Source: Legionellales bacterium (GTDB lineage Bacteria > Pseudomonadota > Gammaproteobacteria > DSM-16500). From it: DNA of 43,901 bases. The translations under genes were made by a program, and so were the position numbers. Below the pieces are notes generated by a model. That model had not been told where the DNA came from, searched no databases, and saw only the letters and a program-made list of their open reading frames with translations. The DNA lies in assembly GCA_947478495.1 (NCBI GenBank), contig CANJVW010000014.1:1-43901 (forward strand). The letters are read 5' to 3'. Shown here one piece after another: positions 20,801-28,233 of this stretch. The first letter of the stretch is position 1; every line of letters begins with the position of its first letter.

Positions 20801-21711
20801 TCAATGAAATGATTGCTCAATGTGATTCGCTGCGAGATGGTGTTGCGTTTGGCGTAGGAGAAAGCCATGCATTTTGTCGCTCGATAAATCAGCTTCTCAA
20901 AGACAATATTGCATTGCTAGAGGCAGTATCTGCCCCCTATTCAGGACTGTCTGCGCAATACAACGGATTTCAAGAGTTGCATCGCATTAATCAAGGCATT
21001 CAAGAAGCGCTTCTCGAAAAAAAAACGGAAAGAACAGGGCTCGAAGCAGCGTACAAAGAAAAAATAGAGCGGGAAGCGAAGAAAACACAGATAGAAAAAA
21101 GAACGGAAGAGCGCGATGCACTCGTGAAAACGATTGATGGCATCCAAGATGAGCTCAAGCTCTATATCGATGTTGTCTCCCAGGAATCACGCTCTTCCAT
21201 CAAAATAGAAAAGATAAACTTAGCCAACACCTATGCTCGCTCTCTCGAAGAGATGAGAAATGAACTTAGCAATTACAAGATAGAAACGGGATTTGTCACC
21301 TTGAAAACAAGAACGGGGAGCGAGCTATTTAGCCATGATCAAGCGGCTCCGTATATCAGTAAGAATCTCGAGAAATTGAGTGCTGATGTAAAAGCAAGGC
21401 ACGACAAGTTAGTTAAGAGCAAGACTTTTGCATCCTCTGGTCGGTTTGGAGAGTTGATCGGACGATTATATGGAACAGAGAAAAAAGATAAACTACCTTC
21501 CATACTCAAAAAAATAGATAAATTAATGAAAAAACTTAAAGCATTTTTTAAGCGTAACAAAACGCCCGCATCACCCGCACCCACTCAAGAAAAACCGATT
21601 GAGAAAAAAGATAAAAAACGTGCCGGATTGTTTGGGTCTGTCCATCTTAAATCAAAGGCAGCACAGCCCGGAACAGGGAAAAGCAATAGTCTTGGAGATA
21701 AAAAAAGTTAG
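17857..21711 (+). CDS. Giant hypothetical protein A, 1284 residues, paralogue of protein B (23483-26767)
   Basis: No known family is recognised. The ATG follows a good ribosome binding site (AAAGAGGAA), and a possible -10 box TATACT lies at 17819-17824. There is no signal peptide; the protein is largely helical. Residues 1-860 align collinearly with protein B. Shared landmarks are SYFETDRP (about 195), DHHLRFG and ERGLFA (about 414-443), YQEAIQQHEKMRT (about 592), and YVDGKAVNENR (about 854). A moderately hydrophobic stretch (about 88-125) could touch membranes. Unlike B it has a further C-terminal part: coiled coils (about 1045-1130), then a Lys-rich amphipathic segment (KKIDKLMKKLKAFFKRNK, about 1217) and a Pro/Lys-rich tail. 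Size, lack of relatives among housekeeping families and likely lineage suggest a secreted effector or a large surface/structural factor. This is inference; no catalytic motif was seen. Confidence 0.85.
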   Translation: MQARLDRTLEHYLADYAKKEVWDPTHAVRPVASTDPVAVQFCKASLLLLSEAEGFYKEYSDLGSAQPKAVASPITREIPSVAQSISLAAQTLVIGAGKTVIAPIKLAATSYHYGKSGISLVMRAKKIVDQISVLRSIITDSEMGQALAPLQKSLTDLQEQVLHWQTQITSGEALASDEQDLPALFNKMLSKIAVSYFETDRPAAPLNLEQKVDAPVVPVVTKPMTPNPFSSAWSPNALQKHEWLPTVNQLRTAIRGTKSITELLDAFIQDAKERGMALDDADTKAILATLEALKNASLDSNGYYDYKQGDTPLSQTLKALFNTLWSVNELCGGLWDMIGKDSSILERAWGSGKLTANAPRALQHILKIDWVNLGPGIGAITSELSNLLLTVGTDTLNPILADVAHHVHAIELDHHLRFGSLSEGVRPALDGLEKSLQERGLFAMSNPLGYSETEREDLEKKLADAKKNQPKFEGQLKRLNMLLTDLSRYAKTNPRTIAIQDIAHLHQRLVDLSANYVLSKEDRETIRAIQTILSEHKEDRAKQDQYVAGAWRAWLASNGSKLSDIPAIGATLAIIENQKKALTERLMDIPKYQEAIQQHEKMRTEFALRSLRSNGLISLINAVKNSASNPAAHLIEKRRLAVLLADIAGTDRQHAIQNAHQITTDFIDDPKKIDAFISTIYSMDAGLANTLVIEGVLAGYINSDCTGSYELLEKRIGSSANYDSHFTDIIDRLSIKAIIDMMEEINLDRFDLLRRVLGENSKATRQQKTREEVISLLCSRYHDLERRGQTDMQSKIAILLGRLAAVDEKSAQIIFSTQGAMRPKTEAATILETSKDKHKALYFEGMVNALQLNYVDGKAVNENRTLADFARDNQSVFEKIYQAVGKHYTDGQSPIELMETTEYFIRHYVSKGSVAEKKLSEFFSSMVLCTDNVEARLAMLERYQESSGSPYAKYLERLTHDASFKFFEITCAEFEKYKITFINEMIAQCDSLRDGVAFGVGESHAFCRSINQLLKDNIALLEAVSAPYSGLSAQYNGFQELHRINQGIQEALLEKKTERTGLEAAYKEKIEREAKKTQIEKRTEERDALVKTIDGIQDELKLYIDVVSQESRSSIKIEKINLANTYARSLEEMRNELSNYKIETGFVTLKTRTGSELFSHDQAAPYISKNLEKLSADVKARHDKLVKSKTFASSGRFGELIGRLYGTEKKDKLPSILKKIDKLMKKLKAFFKRNKTPASPAPTQEKPIEKKDKKRAGLFGSVHLKSKAAQPGTGKSNSLGDKKS

Positions 21712-21734
21712 AAGAATGCCTCCAGGGAGGCCAT

Positions 21735-22151
21735 ATGCAATCACAGAAAAAACAAGATCTACTCGCATTGATTGACGATATTCGTGAAGCACTTACCGAA
21801 TACAGAACAGAACGAGGCTCATCAGACGACTCCGAATTAACGAAAAAAAAGCTCGATTTAGAGGCAAGAGCAAGAGAGATGATCGAAGACATTCGACTCG
21901 AAGTCGACGCATCGAGAACAGTTGGGAAATATATCTATGAGAAAATACAGCAGTTTGGACGCGCTCTAGAAAGCGAACACAAAAAAATGATGGAAGAGAG
22001 TGGACGATTCGCCTCGTTTGGTTTATTGGGAAAAAAAACAAAGCATATCAATAAAAAAATACAAACTTATCGATCACCCGCGTTAGGGCGTATTGCCAGC
22101 ATCATAAAAAAGATCGCAGGATTATTTAAAAAGAAAAAACAGTTTCTTTAA
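21735..22151 (+). CDS. 138-residue protein resembling the C-terminal module of giant protein A
   Basis: It starts 23 bases after protein A with an ATG behind CCAGGGAGG, a strong ribosome binding site, so it is probably expressed in the same transcript. It is almost entirely charged helix. Its order of features copies the tail of A: a coiled coil beginning LLALIDDIREAL (compare LVKTIDGIQDEL in A), then KYIYEKIQQF (compare PYISKNLEKL), a SGRFASFGLLG segment (compare SSGRFGELIG), and a basic amphipathic end IIKKIAGLFKKKK (compare LMKKLKAFFKRNK). It is either a stand-alone tail module made by duplication or the remnant of a third giant whose body was lost. The function is unknown. Confidence 0.75.
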   Translation: MQSQKKQDLLALIDDIREALTEYRTERGSSDDSELTKKKLDLEARAREMIEDIRLEVDASRTVGKYIYEKIQQFGRALESEHKKMMEESGRFASFGLLGKKTKHINKKIQTYRSPALGRIASIIKKIAGLFKKKKQFL

Positions 22152-22174
22152 CTCAGACGAGTCATCTGTTTTCA

Positions 22175-22897
22175 TTGGACGCAGTCACTCATGCCCAAAG
22201 AAAGCTCGACATAGCGGCCTCTATTAAAGAAGCAGAAGAAGAGAAGCGTGCAGAAAATAATAAGCTTGAAAAAACCACTCAGAAACAAACGACAGACATC
22301 ATCGCGGCGTTAGAAAAAGCAGCAAGTCGCGTACCTGATATCAGCCTTCCTTCTCTCATTCTCAACACAACCGATACACAGCAACAATACATTGACTCGG
22401 TAACCCAATCCCTGTCTGATGCGTTTCCCAAAGGCCCTCAAAAAAAGCGTCAACTCTATGAAGAAATAAAAAAATCGACTCTTTTTAGCGACATGAAAGA
22501 GAGGGTGTGGAATGCATTTTATCAAAAAGCCATGGCAGTTTGTTCCGAGACGGCTTCCATCGCAGGAGGAACAGTCACCGGCATTGGCATTAATCAATAC
22601 TTGTTCCCTAGCACTAATCCATCATGGGGCGCCGCATTGGGTGCTCAAACACCCGGAACACGGCATGGAAGCAACGCAACACTGTGGCTGGGTGCTCATA
22701 CTGCCATGAGTCTTGCGGGAGGAGCTTTAACTGGTGCTGCTGCTCGAGGCATCCTATCTAAACCACTACAACATCAAAAAGACGACTTTTTAAAGCTTTT
22801 CGATCACCATTTAAAAAATGCTTTGAGGGTCCTGTTTTATCAACAGTCACAGGGGAGGTGCGCGATCCCACACAGAAAGCTTCCATCAACACAGTGA
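22175..22897 (+). CDS. Gly/Ala-rich hypothetical protein, first part of a possibly frameshifted gene
   Basis: The frame encodes up to 240 residues but its start is uncertain: the only early start codon is a TTG with no clear ribosome binding site, and the frame is open from 22130. An N-terminal charged helix (about 10-45, KEAEEEKRAENNK) is followed by two small-residue hydrophobic stretches (about 127-145, TASIAGGTVTGIGIN; about 168-192, TAMSLAGGALTGAAARG) that could insert in membranes. After LFDHHLK (about residue 214) the reading becomes unlike protein (ending in QSQGRCAIPHRKLPSTQ), whereas the -1 frame continues smoothly into the next ORF. I think the real product is either a frameshift fusion with 22858-23520 or a broken gene. 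Confidence 0.55.
   Translation: MDAVTHAQRKLDIAASIKEAEEEKRAENNKLEKTTQKQTTDIIAALEKAASRVPDISLPSLILNTTDTQQQYIDSVTQSLSDAFPKGPQKKRQLYEEIKKSTLFSDMKERVWNAFYQKAMAVCSETASIAGGTVTGIGINQYLFPSTNPSWGAALGAQTPGTRHGSNATLWLGAHTAMSLAGGALTGAAARGILSKPLQHQKDDFLKLFDHHLKNALRVLFYQQSQGRCAIPHRKLPSTQ
22810..22816 (+). other. Candidate -1 frameshift slippery heptamer T TTA AAA
   Basis: The heptamer sits in the zero frame of the upstream ORF (codons CAT TTA AAA). A -1 slip there moves the ribosome exactly into the frame of the downstream ORF, which is open across the junction: LFDHHLK would be followed by KCFEGPVLSTVTGEVRDP. The site is followed by three more A residues. No strong downstream pseudoknot was found by eye. 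A simple one-base mutation in the A-run would give the same picture. Confidence 0.4.
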
Positions 22898-23520
22898 TCA
22901 CACAAACCATTCAAGCAGCCGAGAGAGAAGCCACTGCAAAAAAACAGGCGGAAGAAAAACCCTCTTTTGTTGATGATTCCACCAAAACAGTCGAGCAATT
23001 CGCTGCATCCTATCCGCCAATTGCGATCACCGCCACCGTGGCTGGAACCGTCGTTGCAACAGCGCCACTGGCCCGCACGGGATATGCGGCTGCCGCTTTA
23101 GCCATCGCCAATCCACTGGCGACTCTCGCTATTGCGGGCGCAGGTACTGCAGCGTATTTTGGTGCTGACTGGATAAGCGCACGATTACCCACCCCCCTAA
23201 ATAGATTTGTCGCCTGTGTGTATAACCACAGAGACGTGGCGGTGCCATTAGCGACCACGGTCGTCAGTATCGCCACTGGCGGCACACTCAGTGCGGGGAT
23301 AGGTGCGCTCAGCACGGTCAATGCCCTCACGGGCGGCAAGCTTGGCAATATCGGAACAAGCGCTATCGCCAGCGCCACAGGCTTGGTCGGCGGTGGCGCA
23401 AAACGCTTACGTGGATTGTTTGGATCGGCAAATGAGGCTACTATAGCCCCAAATACAAATTCAAACAACGAGGAAAGCCACGATGCAAGACCGCCAAGAC
23501 CAAATCAAAAACATTGCTGA
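22858..23520 (+). CDS. Gly/Ala-rich multi-pass membrane-like protein, second part of a possibly frameshifted gene
   Basis: As a separate gene it would start at GTG 22858, but the purine-rich AGGGGAG lies directly against that codon with no spacing, so independent initiation is doubtful; the frame is open upstream to at least 22760. A charged helix (IQAAEREATAKKQAEEK) is followed by three to four hydrophobic, Ala/Gly/Thr-rich segments (about residues 55-75, 77-105, 126-156 and 165-178), then a polar tail NTNSNNEESHDARPP. The layout, charged helix then small-residue hydrophobic segments, repeats that of the preceding ORF. It overlaps the start of giant protein B by 38 bases, suggesting coupled translation. 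No family is recognised. Confidence 0.6.
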   Translation: MRDPTQKASINTVITQTIQAAEREATAKKQAEEKPSFVDDSTKTVEQFAASYPPIAITATVAGTVVATAPLARTGYAAAALAIANPLATLAIAGAGTAAYFGADWISARLPTPLNRFVACVYNHRDVAVPLATTVVSIATGGTLSAGIGALSTVNALTGGKLGNIGTSAIASATGLVGGGAKRLRGLFGSANEATIAPNTNSNNEESHDARPPRPNQKHC

Positions 23521-26500
23521 ACGCTATCTTGCCACCTATGCCAAAGAAAGATGCTGGGGTCCTAACGGAGAATGGTTGCCACCGCATCCCGATGACCCAC
23601 TCTCTGTGCAATTCAGCAAGGAACTTGTCGCGCTATTACCCGAAGTAGAATCGACCTATCACACACTCCATGCCTTATTCTTCGCTCAAAAAAAAGAGCC
23701 TCCTGTGAAGCGCTGGCCCATCCCCCCAGAGAGGGCAATCGTCACCGCCGCAAAAGTCACGGCAAAAATCATCCGAACAGCCGCGACACCTATCACCCTG
23801 CCTTTGGGATATATAGGAAAAGTGTTTCGCTTGGGATACGCAGGAAAAGCCGTTTACTACGGATGGAAGGGACGCGCTCTCAAAAAAAATCTGCCCAGCA
23901 TCTATGGCAGGGTCTGCAAACTCATCGAGCTCACACAACAAAGCGCGCTCCCTGAAACCCTTGTTTCCACAAAACGGCATTTAGAAAATCTAGGAGCACA
24001 GGTCACCCAATGGATCACAGATATTGCCGCAGGAAACCCATTGCAAGATAACGATCATTCTTTTTTCTTGCTTAATAAAATGCTATCCGACATCGCGACC
24101 TCTTATTTTGAAACAGATCGCCCTGGCGCACCGATTGCATTAGGCGCTCACCCCGTGCAAACTGCTCCCATTATTCAAAGAAGAGCCTATGAAAGCGTGC
24201 CAGAAGAGTGGCATCCCAGCGCACAAAAAAGAAATGAATGGTTGTCGACAGTCGAGTCAGCACGTAATGCAATCAAGGCAACAGAACGCCTCTCGCAATT
24301 TCTCACGTCCTTCATGGATAAAGCAAAACAATCTGGAGCAGTAATTGATGAAGACGCAAAACATCTGATTACAAAAACACTGTTCGCATTACAAACAGCG
24401 ATTCTCGATGAGGAGGGTTTTTATGCCTATAGCGATCGCGAACCGCCCATCACACGCAATCTAAAAGCCCTTGCGAATACGCTTTTTTCTATTAATCACT
24501 CTTGTCTTGGGCTCTGGACAGAAAACAAAGGATGGGGCGAAAATATTGTCACCGGATACTTTAAAACACTGAACCACTCTAGCAATACCATCAAACACAT
24601 CCTCCAAGTCGACTGGAAAAACCTTTCTCCTAATATCGTAGCGATAGGGAGTCAATTAACAGATGCCGTTTTTTCTCTTAGCGTCGAAACACTTAATCCT
24701 GCTTTTGAAACGCTCGCGCAGTATTCCCACCAAATCGAATTCGATCATGATTGTCGTTTCGGCGTCTTGACGCAAGAGATACGTACCGCATGCTTTCACG
24801 TCGAAAAACGCTTCCAAGAACGCGGATTGTTTGCGTTTAGAAATGCATTTGGGTTTACCGAGGAAAAAGAGGCATTGCTAAGAGAAAAACACAGACAATC
24901 TAGCAATTTGATTCACCAAGGATCGATCAGCCAAAAGCTCACTTCGATCAATACACTCTTAGATGATCTTGCCATCTATCAGCGAGATGAACGCCTTCGA
25001 AAAGATGTATTGTTTATCAAAAAAATAAAAGCTTCTTTAAGAGAACACGAGCCGGTGTTATCACGTGACGCTCTTCGTATCATGCAAGAGCGGTTAGCTG
25101 ACGATCTGCGCCTTCTGAGTGAAGCGGAACGCGCAAAAAAAGCATGGTTCGGATCTCTTTCCGCCTGGGCAAGCGCGACGACCCCGCTATGGCCACCCGC
25201 TGAATTAACAGCCCTGATCAGGGCCGCTCAAAAAGAACAAAGAACGCTGAAAAAACAACGTTGCGCAGCCGAAAGATACCAGGAAGCCCTTGTTCAACAT
25301 GAAAAAATGCGCACTCACTTCGCAGAATGGAGTCTCATAAACCAAGGATTGACCCCGTTAATCGAAGCGGTCATAGCAGGAAAGGAAGCCAACCAAAATC
25401 GTGCTGAAAAATATCGGCTTGCTGTATTGTATGCTGATTTATTTGGATTGAATCGCAGCCTATGCATGTCTGATGCGCATCGCATCTCACATAGCATTAC
25501 AACAGCAGAGGGATGCGGCGAACTGCTCCAGAAGATCGCGACAATCCATCCTGCGCTAGGCGCTCAATTAGGTGTCGAATGCCAACTGGCCGGTTATATT
25601 TTATGCGCACCTCTTGATAAAGATGCTTCCGTCGATGTCGCTACGCTGTTTGATCGACTGACCCTTCGGATGATACAGTGTATGATGCGCCCTTTGCACT
25701 TGGATCGGTTAACCTTACTCAGGCAATTACTGGGATGCACTTCCGCAACGACTACAGATCAACAAAACATTCCTTCGCTCTTGCAAGATTTAGTATTTAT
25801 TGGGCTTACTAATAAAGAACTTGGTAAAAAAGCGGTGATCTTTATGATGCGTCTCGCAACCGCAGATCGCACCATCGCACAATGGGTTTTTGAGCGGGGT
25901 ACAGCGCAAACCAGCGATATCGACCATGTTAGAAAAAAAGATAAAACGCTTTACTCTGAAGCGCTCGTTCATTCCTTTACATTTCATTATATTGATGGAA
26001 AATGTGAAAATGAAAATAGAGCAATCCGACAATTTGTGTTGATCCATCAATCTATTTTTCGATCAATATTCCATGCGTTAGACAAACCCTATACTGACGC
26101 TCTTTCATCCATCGATTTGCTCGACACAATAGAACACTTTATGCGATACAATCTCTCTCCGGGGAGCTCAGCGGAGACACAATTAAAATCTTTTTTATCG
26201 GCTTTTGTACTCTGCAAAGACAACGTAGACGTAAGACGTCGCATGATGGAAGAGAATCAATTGGCCCGCGGCTCAGTCAATACAAAATACATGGTGCACT
26301 TAACCGTAGAAGCTTCTTACATGTTCTTTGAAAAAATAGTGGAAAACTTTGATGCATTTAAAAAGCACTATGATTCAGAGATACGAGAAAAATATCAGCC
26401 ATTCACATCCATGATCTGCGACAAGCCAGAACAAGATATATTTATTAAGGGGGTCGTCGAATTTTTAGAGAAAAAATTACAGTGCATGCGAGCATTAAGC

Positions 26501-26767
26501 ACGCGATCTATTGAGATACCTCATCAATACCATGCTTTCCAAGCGTTAATTGGTCTCAAAAACAAAATGGATGATTTTATCCAGAGAAAGCTCCATGAGA
26601 AGAAACATATAGAGAGAGCTTATCAGTCACGCCCACAATCGGTACCCGCTTCTCCTGGTTTATTTAACAGCGCCAAAAGGGCAGCACAAGAGGGAAAACG
26701 CAGTCCTTCCAAAAGGGTTAAAACGTCAGAATATACTAGAACACTCAGCGCCAATGGGATAGGATGA
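23483..26767 (+). CDS. Giant hypothetical protein B, 1094 residues, with bipartite NLS-like C-terminus
   Basis: A paralogue of protein A with the same block order and spacing: SYFETDRP (about 207), DHDCRFG (about 422), ERGLFA, YQEALVQHEKMRT (about 599) and YIDGKCENENR (about 836). The ATG follows GAGGAAAG. No signal peptide is present. A hydrophobic segment (about 92-125, with ITLPLGYIGKVFRLGYAGKAVYYGW-like spacing; landmarks PLGYIGK and YAGKAVYYGW) parallels the one in A. It lacks the long coiled-coil tail of A. Instead it ends in a Ser/Pro/basic tail containing KRAAQEGKRSPSKRVK (residues 1065-1080), which has the two-basic, ten-spacer, basic-cluster form of a classical bipartite nuclear localisation signal. 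Its stop codon overlaps the next start (ATGA), tying it to the efflux operon. The function is unknown; an effector role is a hypothesis. Confidence 0.85.
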   Translation: MQDRQDQIKNIAERYLATYAKERCWGPNGEWLPPHPDDPLSVQFSKELVALLPEVESTYHTLHALFFAQKKEPPVKRWPIPPERAIVTAAKVTAKIIRTAATPITLPLGYIGKVFRLGYAGKAVYYGWKGRALKKNLPSIYGRVCKLIELTQQSALPETLVSTKRHLENLGAQVTQWITDIAAGNPLQDNDHSFFLLNKMLSDIATSYFETDRPGAPIALGAHPVQTAPIIQRRAYESVPEEWHPSAQKRNEWLSTVESARNAIKATERLSQFLTSFMDKAKQSGAVIDEDAKHLITKTLFALQTAILDEEGFYAYSDREPPITRNLKALANTLFSINHSCLGLWTENKGWGENIVTGYFKTLNHSSNTIKHILQVDWKNLSPNIVAIGSQLTDAVFSLSVETLNPAFETLAQYSHQIEFDHDCRFGVLTQEIRTACFHVEKRFQERGLFAFRNAFGFTEEKEALLREKHRQSSNLIHQGSISQKLTSINTLLDDLAIYQRDERLRKDVLFIKKIKASLREHEPVLSRDALRIMQERLADDLRLLSEAERAKKAWFGSLSAWASATTPLWPPAELTALIRAAQKEQRTLKKQRCAAERYQEALVQHEKMRTHFAEWSLINQGLTPLIEAVIAGKEANQNRAEKYRLAVLYADLFGLNRSLCMSDAHRISHSITTAEGCGELLQKIATIHPALGAQLGVECQLAGYILCAPLDKDASVDVATLFDRLTLRMIQCMMRPLHLDRLTLLRQLLGCTSATTTDQQNIPSLLQDLVFIGLTNKELGKKAVIFMMRLATADRTIAQWVFERGTAQTSDIDHVRKKDKTLYSEALVHSFTFHYIDGKCENENRAIRQFVLIHQSIFRSIFHALDKPYTDALSSIDLLDTIEHFMRYNLSPGSSAETQLKSFLSAFVLCKDNVDVRRRMMEENQLARGSVNTKYMVHLTVEASYMFFEKIVENFDAFKKHYDSEIREKYQPFTSMICDKPEQDIFIKGVVEFLEKKLQCMRALSTRSIEIPHQYHAFQALIGLKNKMDDFIQRKLHEKKHIERAYQSRPQSVPASPGLFNSAKRAAQEGKRSPSKRVKTSEYTRTLSANGIG

Positions 26768-28233
26768 AAAATAAATCCATCAATCGGGCTTTGTCTCTTA
26801 TGCTGAATAGATTTATTTCTAAACTGGGTATAATAAGCTGTTTTTGCGCATTCTCGCTCAATGCTTGCATGATGGGTCCTGACTTTAAAACGCCCGCTGC
26901 GCCCAATGTAAAACCACTCAAAGTCGCCGATAGTACACAGCATTTTACACTTAACCAAACGATACCCGCTGACTGGTGGACACTGTACCATTCTCCTGCG
27001 CTCAATGAGCTCATTACAACGGGGCTCACCAATAGCCCAACGATTGATGCGGCAACCGCTACACTCCGCCAAGCAAAAGAACAGCTCAATGCGCAAACTG
27101 GCAATCTCTTATTACCTGCTGTCACGCTCGATGCCAATGGACAACGACAACGAACCGGTATCGCCTCAGGTGAGCCAGCAGGGGTTTTTAATTTATACAA
27201 TGCCTCTGTTAGTGTGGCTTATACCTTAGATGTTTGGGGCGCTTCTCGTCGACAAATCGAAGGTGCGCGTGCTGCGGTCGAGAATCAACAACACGAACTT
27301 CGCGCGGCTCAGCTGATGCTGACCGGCAACATTGCAACCTCTGCCATCATGCTCGCCTCATTTAACGCACAAAAAACAGCGACAGAGGCGCTTATTAAGG
27401 CCCAATCCGATCAGCTTGACTTGATGCAAAAGCAATTATCACTAGGAGGGGTGTCGCAACAAGATATTCTAGCCCAGCAAACCCAATTAGAACAAACCCG
27501 CGCATTGTTGCCGCCAATCAAAAAAAGTCTTTTTCAAACACAAAATGCATTGGCGGTATTAGTTGGCCGTTTCCCAGACGAAAAAGCATTGCCCTTCATT
27601 CAACTTGATACCTTATCTTTGCCTGCTTCATTACCAATCAGTATTCCCTCTGATATTGTGAAACAACGACCGGATATTCAAGCATCATTAGCCCTCTTGC
27701 ATCAAGCAAGCGCGGCCGTTGGAGTTGCCACAGCCAATATGTTTCCACAAATGACGCTCAATGGTAGTTATGGTGGCTCATCTACGATACTCAATACCCT
27801 GTTCAATGCGAGCACTCGCACATGGAGCTTTGGTCCACAGCTTGCAGCACCCCTGTTCAATGGCGGTGCATTAAGCGCCCAAAAACGTGCGGCGATCGCG
27901 GCATTTGATGCAGCGAATGCACAATATCACCAAACCGTCTTGTCAGCCTTTCAGAATGTGGCGGACAGTCTGCGCGCCGTCGAAACCGATGCCCGCTTAG
28001 AAATCACAGAAAAGAAGGCGGAAAGTACGGCGCATGCGGCACTGGAACTCACCCGACAACAATTTACCTTGGGTGGCGTGAGCTTTTTGGCTGTATTAAA
28101 TGCGGAGTCACAGTATAATCAAGCGATCGTCCAACGAATACTGGCCACCGCTGCGCGCTTGACAGATACAGTCGCGCTATTTCAATCGCTCGGCGGCGGT
28201 TGGTGGAATCAAAAAGGAGTGGCTGTTTCATGA
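26764..28233 (+). CDS. RND efflux system outer-membrane lipoprotein (NodT/OprM family)
   Basis: This is the trimeric outer-membrane channel of a tripartite pump. The 489-residue protein has a signal peptide and lipobox LNAC (Cys about residue 35) followed by MMGPDFKTP, the usual start of mature NodT-type channels (C-x-x-GPDY/F). Two outer membrane efflux protein repeats follow, with WWTLYHSPALNELI, YTLDVWGASRRQIEGARAA, SLGGVSQQDILAQQTQLEQTRA, PSDIVKQRPDIQASLALL and FTLGGVSFLAVLNAESQYNQA. It starts inside the stop of giant protein B (ATGA overlap) after GGGATAGGA, and ends overlapping the adaptor gene by four bases. Confidence 0.95.
   Translation: MKNKSINRALSLMLNRFISKLGIISCFCAFSLNACMMGPDFKTPAAPNVKPLKVADSTQHFTLNQTIPADWWTLYHSPALNELITTGLTNSPTIDAATATLRQAKEQLNAQTGNLLLPAVTLDANGQRQRTGIASGEPAGVFNLYNASVSVAYTLDVWGASRRQIEGARAAVENQQHELRAAQLMLTGNIATSAIMLASFNAQKTATEALIKAQSDQLDLMQKQLSLGGVSQQDILAQQTQLEQTRALLPPIKKSLFQTQNALAVLVGRFPDEKALPFIQLDTLSLPASLPISIPSDIVKQRPDIQASLALLHQASAAVGVATANMFPQMTLNGSYGGSSTILNTLFNASTRTWSFGPQLAAPLFNGGALSAQKRAAIAAFDAANAQYHQTVLSAFQNVADSLRAVETDARLEITEKKAESTAHAALELTRQQFTLGGVSFLAVLNAESQYNQAIVQRILATAARLTDTVALFQSLGGGWWNQKGVAVS

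Noticed and set aside
23010-23468. A 152-codon minus-strand frame opposite the membrane-like ORF
   Set aside because: It is the mirror of the Ala/Gly-rich coding sequence, which leaves the opposite strand open by composition. No start signal supports it.
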